Positions 1 to 8,832 of a DNA stretch of 64,000 bases are shown here, piece by piece. The DNA is from Alphaproteobacteria bacterium (lineage in GTDB: Bacteria; Pseudomonadota; Alphaproteobacteria; Rhizobiales; Devosiaceae): the NCBI GenBank assembly GCA_018828145.1, contig JAHJWO010000053.1, forward strand, positions 62,001 to 126,000, given 5' to 3'. The notes under the pieces are model-generated. The model was not told the origin of the DNA and ran no database searches. It was given only the letters and a program-made list of their open reading frames with translations. Position 1 is the first letter of the stretch; each line of letters opens with the position of its first letter. Position numbers and translations under genes: made by a program.

Positions 1-357
1 AGGGCCGTTGCGGGTCAGCACATCGATGTCGCCGGTCTGCAGGCTGGCAAAGCGGGCTTCGCCGCGCAGGGCGCGGAATTCGATCAGGTTGGGATCGCCG
101 AAGATGGAGGCGGCAATGGCGCGGCAGAGGTCGACGTCAAAACCCGACCAGCGGCCTTCGCCGTCCTGCTGGGCAAAGCCCTGCAGGGGATTGCTGGAGC
201 CGCAGACCAGGAAGCCGCGTTCGCGCACCGCATCGAGCGTTTGCGCGCTTGCCGGCGTGGCGGCAAGCGTCGCCGCGCAGGCAAGGCCTGCCAGCAGTGA
301 CAGCAATCGCTTGAAAACTCTGGTCAATCGGCGGCTTCCCTTGCCCTGGACCGACAT
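1..357 (-). CDS. Amino-acid ABC transporter substrate-binding protein, AapJ-like (partial)
   Basis: Only the first 119 codons are in the window; the 3' part runs off the left edge. The start at 357 gives a basic N-terminus, a hydrophobic core (LLSLLAGLACAATLAATPASA) and then mature sequence beginning TLDAVRERG. It carries the motifs of family 3 solute-binding proteins (CGSSNPLQGF, WSGFDVDLCRAIAA), and resembles the complete aapJ at 4120-5136 in the same positions. It lies 95 bp downstream of aapP on the same strand, so it looks like a second binding protein attached to the aap operon, probably from tandem duplication. It would deliver amino acids to the AapQM permease from the periplasm. Confidence 0.85.
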   Translation of the reverse strand, partial: MSVQGKGSRRLTRVFKRLLSLLAGLACAATLAATPASAQTLDAVRERGFLVCGSSNPLQGFAQQDGEGRWSGFDVDLCRAIAASIFGDPNLIEFRALRGEARFASLQTGDIDVLTRNGP

Positions 358-452
358 ATTGGCAGCCCAAGACCCCGGGTCAAGCCGGGCGGTGGATTGC
401 GCTGTGCATTACGCCAGCGCAATCCGGATTTTGGCAGCCTCTGTCGACAGCG

Positions 453-1253
453 TCAGTGCAGAATCTGGCTGAGGAAGAGCTTGGTACGCTCGTGCTGCGG
501 GTTGGAGAAGAACTGCTCGGGTTCGTTCTGCTCGATGATCTGGCCCTGGTCCATGAAGATGACCCGATTGGCGACCTGACGGGCAAAGCCCATTTCGTGC
601 GTCACGCAGATCATGGTCATGCCTTCTTCGGCCAGGCTGATCATCACTTCGAGCACTTCCTTGACCATTTGGGGGTCGAGCGCCGAGGTGGGTTCGTCGA
701 ACAGCATGATGCGCGGCTGCATGCAGAGAGAGCGGGCGATGGCCACGCGCTGCTGCTGACCGCCCGAGAGCTGGCCGGGGAACTTGTTGGCCTGCTCGGG
801 GATCTTGACGCGCTCGAGATAATGCATGGCGGTCGCCTCGGCCTCGGCCTTGGGCGTGCCCCGCACCCAGATGGGCGCCAACGTCAGGTTCTGCAGGATG
901 GTGAGGTGCGGGAACAGGTTGAAGTGCTGGAACACCATGCCGACTTCGCGGCGCACCTCGTCGATGCGCTTGAGGTCGGCCGTCAGTTCGGTGCCGTTGA
1001 CGATGATCTGCCCTTCCTGGTGTTCCTCCAGCCGGTTGATGCAGCGGATCAGCGTGGACTTGCCCGACCCCGAAGGGCCGGCGATGACGATGCGTTCGCC
1101 CCGCATGACCTTGAGGTTGATATCCCGCAGGACGTGAAAGTCGCCATACCACTTGTGCATGCCCACGACATCGATGGCCACGTCGGTGTCGGATACTTTC
1201 ATATGCGAGGTGTCGATCGCGCGGTCGACGGTTGCGCTTGATGTGTCGCTCAT
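453..1253 (-). CDS. aapP: General L-amino acid ABC transporter ATP-binding protein AapP
   Basis: A 266-residue ATPase that powers uptake of polar and general amino acids at the cytoplasmic face of the AapQM permease. Visible motifs are Walker A (GPSGSGKST), Q-loop region ([14 protein letters not shown]), ABC signature ([15 protein letters not shown]), Walker B ([13 protein letters not shown]) and the H-loop (VTHEMGFA). The start [12 protein letters not shown] is chosen because the longer open frame reads back into aapM. The aapM stop is only 4 bp upstream, so translation is probably coupled. The last residues FLSQILH match the usual family end. Confidence 0.95.
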   Translation of the reverse strand: MSDTSSATVDRAIDTSHMKVSDTDVAIDVVGMHKWYGDFHVLRDINLKVMRGERIVIAGPSGSGKSTLIRCINRLEEHQEGQIIVNGTELTADLKRIDEVRREVGMVFQHFNLFPHLTILQNLTLAPIWVRGTPKAEAEATAMHYLERVKIPEQANKFPGQLSGGQQQRVAIARSLCMQPRIMLFDEPTSALDPQMVKEVLEVMISLAEEGMTMICVTHEMGFARQVANRVIFMDQGQIIEQNEPEQFFSNPQHERTKLFLSQILH

Positions 1254-1257
1254 GGCG

Positions 1258-2394
1258 TTACCTCTTGTGACCCGTATCCAGGCGCCGTTCCATGTAGATG
1301 GAGTAGCGGGACATGGCAAAACAGAAAATCCAGAAGACGAAGCCGGCAAACAGATAGCCGGTAATCGCCTGGGTGGGAGACGACCACTCGATATCCGAGC
1401 TAGCCGCCTGAACGGTGTTGAGCAGGTCGAAAATGCCCACGATGGAGACGAGAGACGTGTCCTTGAACAGCGCGATGAAGCTGTTCACGATGCCGGGGAT
1501 GACGTGCTTGAGCGCCTGGGGCAGGATGATGAAGCCCATCGATTTCCAGTAGCTCAGCCCCAGCGAGGAGGCCGCCTCGTATTGCCCGCGTGGCAGGGCC
1601 TGCAGGCCACCGCGAACCGTCTCGGCCAGATAGGCCGAGGAGAACAGGGTGACGCCCACCAGGGCACGCAGCAATTTGTCGACCGTCGTGCCCTGCGGCA
1701 TGAACAGCGGCAGCATGACCGAGGCCATGAACAGCACGGTGATCAGCGGCACGGCGCGCCACAGCTCGATGAACATGACGCAGAGCGTCTTGATGATCGG
1801 CAGCGAGGATTGCCGCCCCAAAGCCAGCAGGATGCCGAGGGGGATGGAGCAGATGATGCCGACCAGCGAGATGATGAGGGTGACCATGAGGCCGCCCCAC
1901 TGCTCGGTGGGCACCGGCCGCATGCCGAACACGCCGCCATTGAGCAGGTAGAAGCAGATCACCGGATAGACGACGAAGAAGAGCACCGCATTGGTGCGCT
2001 TGAACGGAGCCTTGGGCGTCAGCAGCGGAAACAGCAGCAGCGCGCCCAGGGCGAAGACGATGTTGGGCCGCCAATACTCTGCCGGCGGATAGAAGCCGTA
2101 GATGAAGAACGACATGCGCGCCGAAATATAGGCCCAGCAGGCGCCGGCATTCTCGACGCGGCAATCTTCAACCGTACCGCCCGGCGCCACCGCATTGCCA
2201 CCGATGCCGGTGGGCGCGATGAAGCCATAGATGGGCGGAATGGCCCAGATGAGGAAGACGATGGCCAGGATGGTCAGCAGGGCATCGCTGGGCGTGGCGA
2301 AGAGGCTGCGACGGGCCCAGGCAATGGGTCCGCTGGTGTTAACGGGGGCGCCGCGCGCATCGACCATGTCCTGGCGAACGAAGGAGTATGTCAT
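1258..2394 (-). CDS. aapM: General L-amino acid ABC transporter permease AapM
   Basis: A 378-residue inner-membrane permease of the His/Glu/Gln/Arg family. It has an N-terminal membrane segment (about residues 35-55), a long periplasmic-type stretch with two cysteines ([14 protein letters not shown]), and a C-terminal permease domain. The EAA loop is visible as [24 protein letters not shown]. Length is normal for AapM. Start [10 protein letters not shown] at 2394 lies 10 bp after the aapQ stop. It pairs with AapQ to form the channel energised by AapP. Confidence 0.95.
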   Translation of the reverse strand: MTYSFVRQDMVDARGAPVNTSGPIAWARRSLFATPSDALLTILAIVFLIWAIPPIYGFIAPTGIGGNAVAPGGTVEDCRVENAGACWAYISARMSFFIYGFYPPAEYWRPNIVFALGALLLFPLLTPKAPFKRTNAVLFFVVYPVICFYLLNGGVFGMRPVPTEQWGGLMVTLIISLVGIICSIPLGILLALGRQSSLPIIKTLCVMFIELWRAVPLITVLFMASVMLPLFMPQGTTVDKLLRALVGVTLFSSAYLAETVRGGLQALPRGQYEAASSLGLSYWKSMGFIILPQALKHVIPGIVNSFIALFKDTSLVSIVGIFDLLNTVQAASSDIEWSSPTQAITGYLFAGFVFWIFCFAMSRYSIYMERRLDTGHKR

Positions 2395-2404
2395 GTCCGT
2401 GCTC

Positions 2405-3937
2405 CTATCGCTCGACCAGCGCAACGCGCGCATTGTACCAGTTCATGAAGGCCGAGGTCGTCAAGGACAGGGTCAGGTAGACCGCCATGGTGATGGCGAT
2501 GACCTCGATGGCCTTGCCGGTCTGGTTCAGCGTGGTTCCCATGAAGACATTGACCAGCTCGGGATAGCCGATGGCGGCGCCGAGCGAGGAGTTCTTCGTC
2601 AGGTTGAGATACTGGCTGGTCAGGGGCGGGATGATCACCCGCATGGCCTGGGGAATAACGACCAGGCGTAGCCGGTCACCCTCGCGCAGGCCAAGCGAGG
2701 CAGCCGCCTCGGTCTGGCCCTTGCTGACCGCCTGAATGCCGCTGCGGACATTTTCGGCGATGAAGGCGGCCGTGTAGATGGTGAGGCCGAAGACCAGAGC
2801 CACCAGCTCGGGCACGAGCTGCACGCCGCCTGAGAAGTTGAAGCGCTCGAGGATGGGAACCTCGAAGTTCAGCGTCGCTCCAGTGAGCCAATAGACGAGG
2901 CCGGGCACGGCGATGATGATCAGCACGGCCAAAGCGAGCGGGAACTTGCCCTCGGCAGCCGGGCGACCGTCGCCCTTGATCATGATCCACGCCACCGCGG
3001 CCGCGGTGAGCACGGCAGCCAAGGCGATGACCATGGGCGGGACAAAGGCGAACATGCCCTCGAGCAGGAAAGCCATGACGGCCCAGGTCAGCACGAAGCC
3101 GATGAAGGCGCGGCCGAAGCGGGTGTATGGCGTCAGCGATATGCCTGCCAGGACAGCACCCGCGATGAGCGGGAAGCCAACGATGCCCGACAGAGCCGGG
3201 AAGATGCCGGTCAGCAGGCTGCCGGCCACAAAACCGAAGCCGAAGGTGATCAGCAGGTTGGCAAACAGGCTGCCCCAGACGACCGGCTGTGGATAGTGGC
3301 CGGTGGCGGTGCGCACGCTCATGGCCCAGCGCACGATGGCGATGGCGGCCACGATGGCCAGCACCAGGGCGACGATGACGAAGGTCATCTCGCTATCCGG
3401 CAATGGCTTGGGGACGATGATGCCGCGCTGGTTGATGAAGGTGTTGAACGGCAGTTCGTAGGACTGGCGAACGGCCGGCATCGCCTTAAGCACTGCGAAG
3501 TACCAGAAGAACAGTTGCAGCAGCAGCGGGATGTTGCGGATGATTTCGACATAGACCGTCGCGATGCGGGCGACCAGCCAGTTGGAGGACAGGCGCGCTA
3601 CGCCCAGCACGAAGCCCAGGATCGTCGCGAAGACAATGCCGATGATGGCCACGAGCAGCGTATTGAGCAGGCCGACCAGAAAGGCCTGCCAGTAATAGGA
3701 CGAGCGGTCGAACGGAATGAGCGTGAAGCTGATGCCGAAGCCGGATGTCTGGAACAGAAAATCGAAACCTGTCGACTTGTTCTGCGCAGCCAGGTTCTGC
3801 GCGGTATTCAGGATGATCCAAGCGAAGAAGAGTATGACGGCAAGCGCTACCAGGATCTGGTAGATAATGCCGCGGATCACCGGGTCATTATAAAACGCCG
3901 TCCGCGGCGGAGCCGAGAGAGTGACTTGGGCGGCCAT
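2405..3937 (-). CDS. aapQ: General L-amino acid ABC transporter permease AapQ, enlarged
   Basis: A 510-residue permease, partner of AapM. N-terminal TM segment (IYQILVALAVILFFAW), a permease core beginning with FLVGLLNTLLVAIIGIVF, and the EAA loop QTEAAASLGLREGDRLRLVVIPQAMR near the C-terminus identify the family. Rhizobial AapQ is about 400 residues; this one carries roughly 100 extra residues in the middle (about residues 205-345) predicted to add several membrane segments (for example VAAIAIVRWAMSV, ANLLITFGFGFVAG, FVPPMVIALAAVL). Start MAAQVTLS at 3937 is favoured over an upstream in-frame ATG in the leader. The operon continues directly into aapM. Confidence 0.93.
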   Translation of the reverse strand: MAAQVTLSAPPRTAFYNDPVIRGIIYQILVALAVILFFAWIILNTAQNLAAQNKSTGFDFLFQTSGFGISFTLIPFDRSSYYWQAFLVGLLNTLLVAIIGIVFATILGFVLGVARLSSNWLVARIATVYVEIIRNIPLLLQLFFWYFAVLKAMPAVRQSYELPFNTFINQRGIIVPKPLPDSEMTFVIVALVLAIVAAIAIVRWAMSVRTATGHYPQPVVWGSLFANLLITFGFGFVAGSLLTGIFPALSGIVGFPLIAGAVLAGISLTPYTRFGRAFIGFVLTWAVMAFLLEGMFAFVPPMVIALAAVLTAAAVAWIMIKGDGRPAAEGKFPLALAVLIIIAVPGLVYWLTGATLNFEVPILERFNFSGGVQLVPELVALVFGLTIYTAAFIAENVRSGIQAVSKGQTEAAASLGLREGDRLRLVVIPQAMRVIIPPLTSQYLNLTKNSSLGAAIGYPELVNVFMGTTLNQTGKAIEVIAITMAVYLTLSLTTSAFMNWYNARVALVER

Positions 3938-4082
3938 AGCGATGTCCCCTAACAGAGTGTCGCGCGTATCCGGGGGCGGCACAAACAGCTAATACGAAAC
4001 CCGGCCCCGACCGCATGCCGGCGGGGCAGTTCACATAGGCTTGTTAAAGGCGCCAACCGCTAGAAACGCACGTCACGACGAA

Positions 4083-4107
4083 CCGGCGCCCCCAGTGGGA
4101 GCGCCGG
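4083..4107 (-). terminator. Intercistronic hairpin between aapJ and aapQ
   Basis: A 7-bp GC stem (CCGGCGC/GCGCCGG) extended by C4/G3 pairing sits just after the aapJ stop and has no clear T-run. Such hairpins after binding-protein genes usually protect or partly terminate the transcript, giving more binding protein than permease. That role is inferred from position. Confidence 0.5.
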
Positions 4108-4119
4108 AACTGTTTCGCC

Positions 4120-5136
4120 TTAGCGGATCGGCATTGCGTACTGGATGCCACCGTCGGACCACAGCGCGTTCAGACCGCGCTCGAGACCGATTTCGGTGTT
4201 CGGGCCGATATGGCGGTCGAAGGATTCGCCATAGTTGCCGACATGCTTGATGATCCGGTAGGCCCAGTCATTGGTCAGGCCGATCGGGGTACCGAATTCG
4301 CCTTCAACGCCGAGCAGGCGCTTGATGGCCGGGTTGTCCGAGCCGAGCATCTCGTCGACATTGGCCTGGGTCACGCCCAGCTCTTCAGCTTCGAGCAGTG
4401 CGTAATAGGTCCAGCGGGCAATGTAGAACCACTGATCGTCGCCCTGACGCACGGACGGCCCAAGGGGCTCCTTGGAGATGATCTCGGGCAGGATGATGTA
4501 TTCATCCGGGTTGGCGAACTTGGAGCGCTCAGCAGCGAGGGCCGAGGCGTCCGTGGTGTACACGTCGCAACGGCCGTCTTCGAAGGCCTTCACGACTTCG
4601 TCCTGGTCGGTGAACACGACGGGGCTGTATTCGAGGCTGTTGGTCTCGAAATAGTCAGCAGCGTTCAGTTCGGTCGTGGTGCCCGATTCGATGCAGATGG
4701 CGGCGCCGGACAGATCCATCGCCGATGCGATGCCGTCGGCTTCGCGAACCATGAAGCCCTGGCCGTCATAATACATGACGCCAGCGAAGGTGATGCCCAG
4801 ATCGGTATCGCGGCTCATGGTCCAGGTGGTGGTGCGCGACAGGATGTCGATTTCACCGGCGGAAAGCGCTGCGAAGCGTTCCTGGCTGGTCAGCGGGGTG
4901 TAACGAACCTTTTCGGCGTCGTCGAAGATGGCAGCAGCGACGGCACGGCAGAAGTCAACTTCCAAGCCGGACCAGACGTTGTTCGCGTCGGGAGCAGAGA
5001 AGCCGGGCACACCGCCGGTCACACCGCACTGGACGTAGTCCTTCGCCTTCACGTCGTCGAGAGTGGCTGCCTGAGCAGCCGTCGCGCCGAGGCCGAGCGA
5101 GGCCGCGACTGCGAACGTTACGAGCGTTTTTTGCAT
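4120..5136 (-). CDS. aapJ: General L-amino acid ABC transporter substrate-binding protein AapJ
   Basis: A 338-residue periplasmic binding protein. The signal peptide (KTLVTFAVAASLGLGATAAQA) is followed by TLDDVKAKDYVQCGV. Family motifs include WSGLEVDFCRAVAAAIF, YTPLTSQERFAAL and ILSRTTTWTMSRDT. Length and sequence fit AapJ/BztA proteins that bind a broad set of L-amino acids. It is first in the minus-strand aap operon, with a 183-bp gap and hairpin before aapQ. The 222-bp divergent region to the metC-like gene must hold its promoter; no operator was recognised there. Confidence 0.95.
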   Translation of the reverse strand: MQKTLVTFAVAASLGLGATAAQAATLDDVKAKDYVQCGVTGGVPGFSAPDANNVWSGLEVDFCRAVAAAIFDDAEKVRYTPLTSQERFAALSAGEIDILSRTTTWTMSRDTDLGITFAGVMYYDGQGFMVREADGIASAMDLSGAAICIESGTTTELNAADYFETNSLEYSPVVFTDQDEVVKAFEDGRCDVYTTDASALAAERSKFANPDEYIILPEIISKEPLGPSVRQGDDQWFYIARWTYYALLEAEELGVTQANVDEMLGSDNPAIKRLLGVEGEFGTPIGLTNDWAYRIIKHVGNYGESFDRHIGPNTEIGLERGLNALWSDGGIQYAMPIR

Positions 5137-5358
5137 TGATATTGCCTTTTGTTTCCTGACCCTGTGTCCCGGAGCTCATCAGGCTTGCGCCAGCGTCCCC
5201 GGTGGCACCGCCGCCTTTGAATGACGGTGTGATGCTGCTAAGCATGCAAGCGTCTATTGACCGTTGCGTCAAGGGCTCATGGCCGCATGAGACAGCAAAC
5301 CTGTCGCTTATTTAGACACACGTACCCACTTGAACTGATTTTGAGCATTGAGCCTCCC

Positions 5359-6546
5359 ATGAATGACAAAAAAAGCGGCAGCCCGGTCCAGCAATCTCTG
5401 GAAACCGTGCTCACTCATCATGGGCGGGTGCCCGACGATCAGTTCGGATTTGTAAATACACCAGTCTATCGCGGCTCGACGGTGCTGTTCAAAACGCTGG
5501 CCGATATCGAGGCGCAGCAGCAGCGGTTCCTCTATGGCCGGGCGGGAAACCCGACCACTGAAAGCGTCGAAGCGGTGATCACCGCGCTTGAAGGCGCCCA
5601 TCGCACGCGGCTGGTGCCGTCGGGCCTGGCGGCGATCACGGTCGCCCTGCTCAGTTGCATCCAAGCCGGCGATGACATCCTCGTGACCGACAGTGCCTAT
5701 GAGCCGAGCCGGACCTTCAGCGACGGGTTTCTCGCCCGCATGGGTGTGACCACCCGTTATTACGATCCGCGAATCGGAGCGGGCCTGGCCGAGTTGATGC
5801 GGCCCAATACCAAGGCGGTGCTGGCCGAGAGCCCGGGCTCGCTGACCTTCGAGGTGCAGGATATTCCGGCGCTGGCGAAAGCGGCGCATGAGGGCGGAGC
5901 CAGACTGATCGTCGACAACAGCTGGGCCAGCCCGCTCTATCTGCAGCCGCTGGCGCTGGGCGCCGACATCGTGGTGCATGCCGGGACCAAGATGTTCGTG
6001 GGCCATTCGGACGCCTTTGCCGGTACGATCTCGACGACGGAGGAGAGCTGGGCAGGCGTCGACCGGGTGCGGCGCGAGCTGGGCATCTTCACCTCAGGTG
6101 ATGATGCTTTCCTCGTGGCGCGGGGCCTGCGCACGCTGGCGATCCGCATGAAGGAGCACCAGCAGCGGGCGCTGGAGATTGCCAGCTGGCTGGAGGCGCA
6201 AAGCGAGGTGGTGCAGGTGCTGCATCCGGCGCTGCCCAGCCACCCCGACCATGCACTATGGCAGCGGGACTTCACGGGCTCGGGGAGCCTGTTCGCCGTG
6301 CTGCTGGCGCCGGCGCCGCGGGCTTCGGTGGCGGCCTTTGTCGATGGGCTAAGCCTGTTCAGCATGGGCTATTCATGGGGCGGCTATGAGAGCCTCTGCC
6401 TGCCGGTCAAGCTGGGCAAGAATCGCACGGCGGTGCCGTGGACGGCGGAGGGTAACCTGTTCCGCCTGCATGTTGGCCTCGAAGGGGTCGAGGACCTAAA
6501 GGCCGACCTGGCGGCGGCTATCGAGCGTTATTCGCTGGCGCGCTGA
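5359..6546 (+). CDS. metC: Cystathionine beta-lyase-type PLP enzyme
   Basis: A 395-residue fold-type I PLP enzyme of the Cys/Met metabolism family. Cystathionine beta-lyase splits cystathionine to homocysteine, ammonia and pyruvate in the cytosol. Visible features are the YGRAGNPT phosphate-binding motif (about 59-66), the PLP-pyridine Asp in LIVDNSW (D186), and the Schiff-base lysine in HAGTKMF (K211). The motif GYSWGGYESL near 335-345 is typical of MetC rather than the gamma-synthase branch. The start at 5359 (MNDKKSGSP) is preferred because the upstream extension is not protein-like. The 3' end overlaps the convergent PAP2 gene by 19 bp. Confidence 0.8.
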   Translation: MNDKKSGSPVQQSLETVLTHHGRVPDDQFGFVNTPVYRGSTVLFKTLADIEAQQQRFLYGRAGNPTTESVEAVITALEGAHRTRLVPSGLAAITVALLSCIQAGDDILVTDSAYEPSRTFSDGFLARMGVTTRYYDPRIGAGLAELMRPNTKAVLAESPGSLTFEVQDIPALAKAAHEGGARLIVDNSWASPLYLQPLALGADIVVHAGTKMFVGHSDAFAGTISTTEESWAGVDRVRRELGIFTSGDDAFLVARGLRTLAIRMKEHQQRALEIASWLEAQSEVVQVLHPALPSHPDHALWQRDFTGSGSLFAVLLAPAPRASVAAFVDGLSLFSMGYSWGGYESLCLPVKLGKNRTAVPWTAEGNLFRLHVGLEGVEDLKADLAAAIERYSLAR

Positions 6547-7265
6547 AACAGGCGGGGAATGGCCGAAAACGGACGGGCGACGATCCTGCCATCCGGCAGG
6601 GTCTCGAACAGCCAGCCGCGCCGCGCGAAGATATTGCGCACCAGATAGGCGCCGAGCATGCCGACGACCAGGCCGCCGAAAACGTCGCTGGGATAGTGCA
6701 TTCCGATCGGGACGCGCGAAAAACTCACCACAATGCCGATGGCGAGGAAGAGCAGGAAAAGGCGCGGCCAGAGGAAGCCGATGACGAAGGCGAGCGCTAT
6801 GGCCGTGGTGGTATGGCCCGAGGGAAAGCTCTGGAAGCTCCAGTCATTGATGACGTTCTGGAAGGAAAAAGCGCCCGAGACATCATATTCGGTGGGCCGG
6901 CCGCGGCCGATGAGGCGCTTGATCAGATTGGCCATGAGGCCCGGAACCCCGACCCCGAGGAAGACGAAGCCCGACAGCGTCGCGACTTCACGCGCGGCGA
7001 GGCCGGGCAGATCCTTGAGCAACCGGCCAGCGACCAGGGCGAGGATAAAGATGGCCAGCGAGGGGATCAGCACCCAGTCGGACAGGCCGTAATCGGTGAT
7101 GAAGAAGAAGGGCGCGCGCCAGAGGTCTGGCCAGGCAATGGTGCTTTGCGAGGCCCAGATGTCGATTTGCGCCAGGAGCGCAACGCCCAGAACGACGGCG
7201 AGGCAGAAGAGCGGCCAGCGACGGCTATCGAGGCCCAGCGGCCAGGGTTTGGTCAAATCGATCAT
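6528..7265 (-). CDS. PAP2-family membrane phosphatase
   Basis: A 245-residue integral membrane protein with the three-part acid phosphatase signature: KRLIGRGRP, SFPSGHTTTA and SRVPIGMHYPSD. These supply the basic, SGH and His-Asp catalytic residues of PAP2 enzymes such as undecaprenyl-pyrophosphate or lipid phosphate phosphatases. About five to six membrane segments are evident. The substrate cannot be set from sequence; lipid A 1-phosphatase or UppP-like activity are both possible. It is monocistronic and converges on the metC-like gene. Confidence 0.85.
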   Translation of the reverse strand: MIDLTKPWPLGLDSRRWPLFCLAVVLGVALLAQIDIWASQSTIAWPDLWRAPFFFITDYGLSDWVLIPSLAIFILALVAGRLLKDLPGLAAREVATLSGFVFLGVGVPGLMANLIKRLIGRGRPTEYDVSGAFSFQNVINDWSFQSFPSGHTTTAIALAFVIGFLWPRLFLLFLAIGIVVSFSRVPIGMHYPSDVFGGLVVGMLGAYLVRNIFARRGWLFETLPDGRIVARPFSAIPRLFQRASE

Positions 7266-7368
7266 GGACTGTTTCTGTTATGCCCGGGCCCGCGCGTCAA
7301 TAGTGCGGCGCGGGTGCATCGGCCGCTTGCCCTTTGCGGCCGAACAGGCTAACGGAATGCGGCGATCT

Positions 7369-7445
7369 CGGAGTGTAGCTCAGCCTGGTAGAGCACCGGT
7401 TTTGGGAACCGGGGGTCCAAAGTTCGAATCTTTGTACTCCGACCA
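7369..7445 (+). tRNA. tRNA-Pro(TGG)
   Basis: A full 77-nt cloverleaf including an encoded CCA. The acceptor CGGAGTG pairs with TACTCCG, the anticodon stem CCGGT/ACCGG holds loop TTTGGGA with anticodon TGG, and the T-arm contains GTTCGAATC. Discriminator base is A. Confidence 0.97.
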
Positions 7446-7482
7446 TCGCCTCTTGCGTTGAGCATCGTGTTGAGGACTTTGC

Positions 7483-7788
7483 ATGACCGCCCGTATCTAC
7501 CGCCCTGCCCCCAATGCCATGCAGTCGGGCAAGGGCAAATCCAGGCAATGGATGCTGGTGCATGAACTGGCCGCGCCGCGCGAGATCGATCCGCTGATGG
7601 GCTACACGTCCAGCGCCGATACGCGCCAGCAGGTCCGGCTGAGCTTTGATACGCTGGAAGCGGCGGAAGCCTATGCGCAGAAGAATGGCATCGCCTATTC
7701 GGTGCAGCCGGCGCATGACGCCACGCCCAAGCGGCAGAGCTATCCGGACAATTTCCGGGCCGACCGCAAGACGCCCTGGACGCATTAG
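7483..7788 (+). CDS. NADH-quinone oxidoreductase accessory subunit, NDUFS4/ETC complex I family
   Basis: A 101-residue protein matching the alphaproteobacterial homologue of the mitochondrial 18-kDa complex I subunit: N-terminal ARIYRPAPNAMQSG, central WMLVHEL, then a conserved C-terminal half with AEAYAQKNGIAYSV and the ending YPDNFRADRK. It is an accessory peripheral-arm subunit of complex I, encoded away from the nuo operon as is usual. The start is supported by GAGGA about 6 nt upstream. It follows the tRNA-Pro gene by 37 bp. Confidence 0.9.
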   Translation: MTARIYRPAPNAMQSGKGKSRQWMLVHELAAPREIDPLMGYTSSADTRQQVRLSFDTLEAAEAYAQKNGIAYSVQPAHDATPKRQSYPDNFRADRKTPWTH

Positions 7789-7932
7789 TCCGTTCCGAAC
7801 CGGATTCCGCAAAGCGCCGCAAGTGATTGTGGCACTTTTGTTTTTGGTATCGCGGCAGATGGCATCCTTCCCTGCGGCGTTGGCGTTTCGGCTTGGCCGG
7901 CCTATCCTGGCGTGTGGAACGAGGAATCGCCG

Positions 7933-8799
7933 ATGAAGCTGCCAATGCACTGCCTGCTCCCCGCCCTCATTGCCCTGGGCGTGACCCTGCCGGCCCGGGC
8001 CGAGCCCGCCATGTGGGAAGTGCGCGATGGCGACAGCGCCATCTGGCTGTTCGGGTCATTCCACCTGCTGCCCGATGGCATGGCGTGGCGCACGGAACGA
8101 TTCGATACCATTCTCGACGAGGCCGACAAGGTGGTGTTTGAAACCGATATCGGGCCGCTGGCCATGGCGGAGGTCGGGGCCGAGGCGTTTGCGCGCGGCA
8201 TCTATGTCGATGGGACGCTGCTGACCGACGTAATCGACGACGATCTGGAAGCCCGGTTGCGGGAACATGCGGCGGCGGTGGCCATGCCGCTCGGACCGGT
8301 GCTGGCAATGCGCCCATGGATGGCGACCAATGCCATTACCGTGGCGGCGCTGGCGGCAGAGGGGTTCAGCGAACAGGGGGTCGAATTCCTGCTGCAGCCG
8401 GAACTGGCTGCCGAGCGTGTCGGCTTTCTCGAAACGGGCGAGGAGCAGCTCGACGTGCTGGCGGGCGCGCCCGAAGACGAGCAGGTGGCCATGCTGGCCT
8501 CGACGCTGGACCAGCTCGACCAGTTGCCCAAGCTGATGGACAAGATGCTGACAAGCTGGGCGGACGGCACGCCGGAGCGGCTGGGCAAGATGTTCCTGAT
8601 GGAAATGGGCGGCTTCGAGGAGGCGTTTCTCGAGCGCCTGATCTATGCGCGCAACCGCAACTGGATTGCCCCGCTCGAGGGCATGCTGGCGGATAACCAG
8701 CAGAACCTTGTGGTGGTTGGCGCGGGACACCTGATCGGGGATGGCAGCCTGCTCGACCTGCTGGAGCAGCAGGGCTACGCGATCACGCGCATCCAGTGA
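7933..8799 (+). CDS. TraB/GumN family exported protein
   Basis: A 288-residue protein with a signal peptide (LPMHCLLPALIALGVTLPARA). It has the TraB/GumN hallmarks: an N-terminal WLFGSFHLLPDG motif, acidic FETDIG, and a C-terminal VVVGAGHLIGDGSLLDLLEQQGY. The family has a predicted metalloprotease-like fold (TIKI-related), but bacterial substrates are unknown. The start MKLPMHC is preferred to an in-frame ATG 21 bp upstream because the signal peptide begins there. A strong hairpin at 8802-8822 follows the stop. Confidence 0.85.
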   Translation: MKLPMHCLLPALIALGVTLPARAEPAMWEVRDGDSAIWLFGSFHLLPDGMAWRTERFDTILDEADKVVFETDIGPLAMAEVGAEAFARGIYVDGTLLTDVIDDDLEARLREHAAAVAMPLGPVLAMRPWMATNAITVAALAAEGFSEQGVEFLLQPELAAERVGFLETGEEQLDVLAGAPEDEQVAMLASTLDQLDQLPKLMDKMLTSWADGTPERLGKMFLMEMGGFEEAFLERLIYARNRNWIAPLEGMLADNQQNLVVVGAGHLIGDGSLLDLLEQQGYAITRIQ

Positions 8800-8801
8800 G
8801 C

Positions 8802-8822
8802 GGGGCGCCGTGTCGGCGCCCC
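8802..8822. terminator. Hairpin between convergent genes
   Basis: A perfect 9-bp stem GGGGCGCCG/CGGCGCCCC with a 3-nt loop lies between the TraB/GumN gene and the convergent oxidoreductase. It can serve both strands but lacks a long T-run. Confidence 0.6.
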
Positions 8823-8832
8823 TGCCCTGGTG

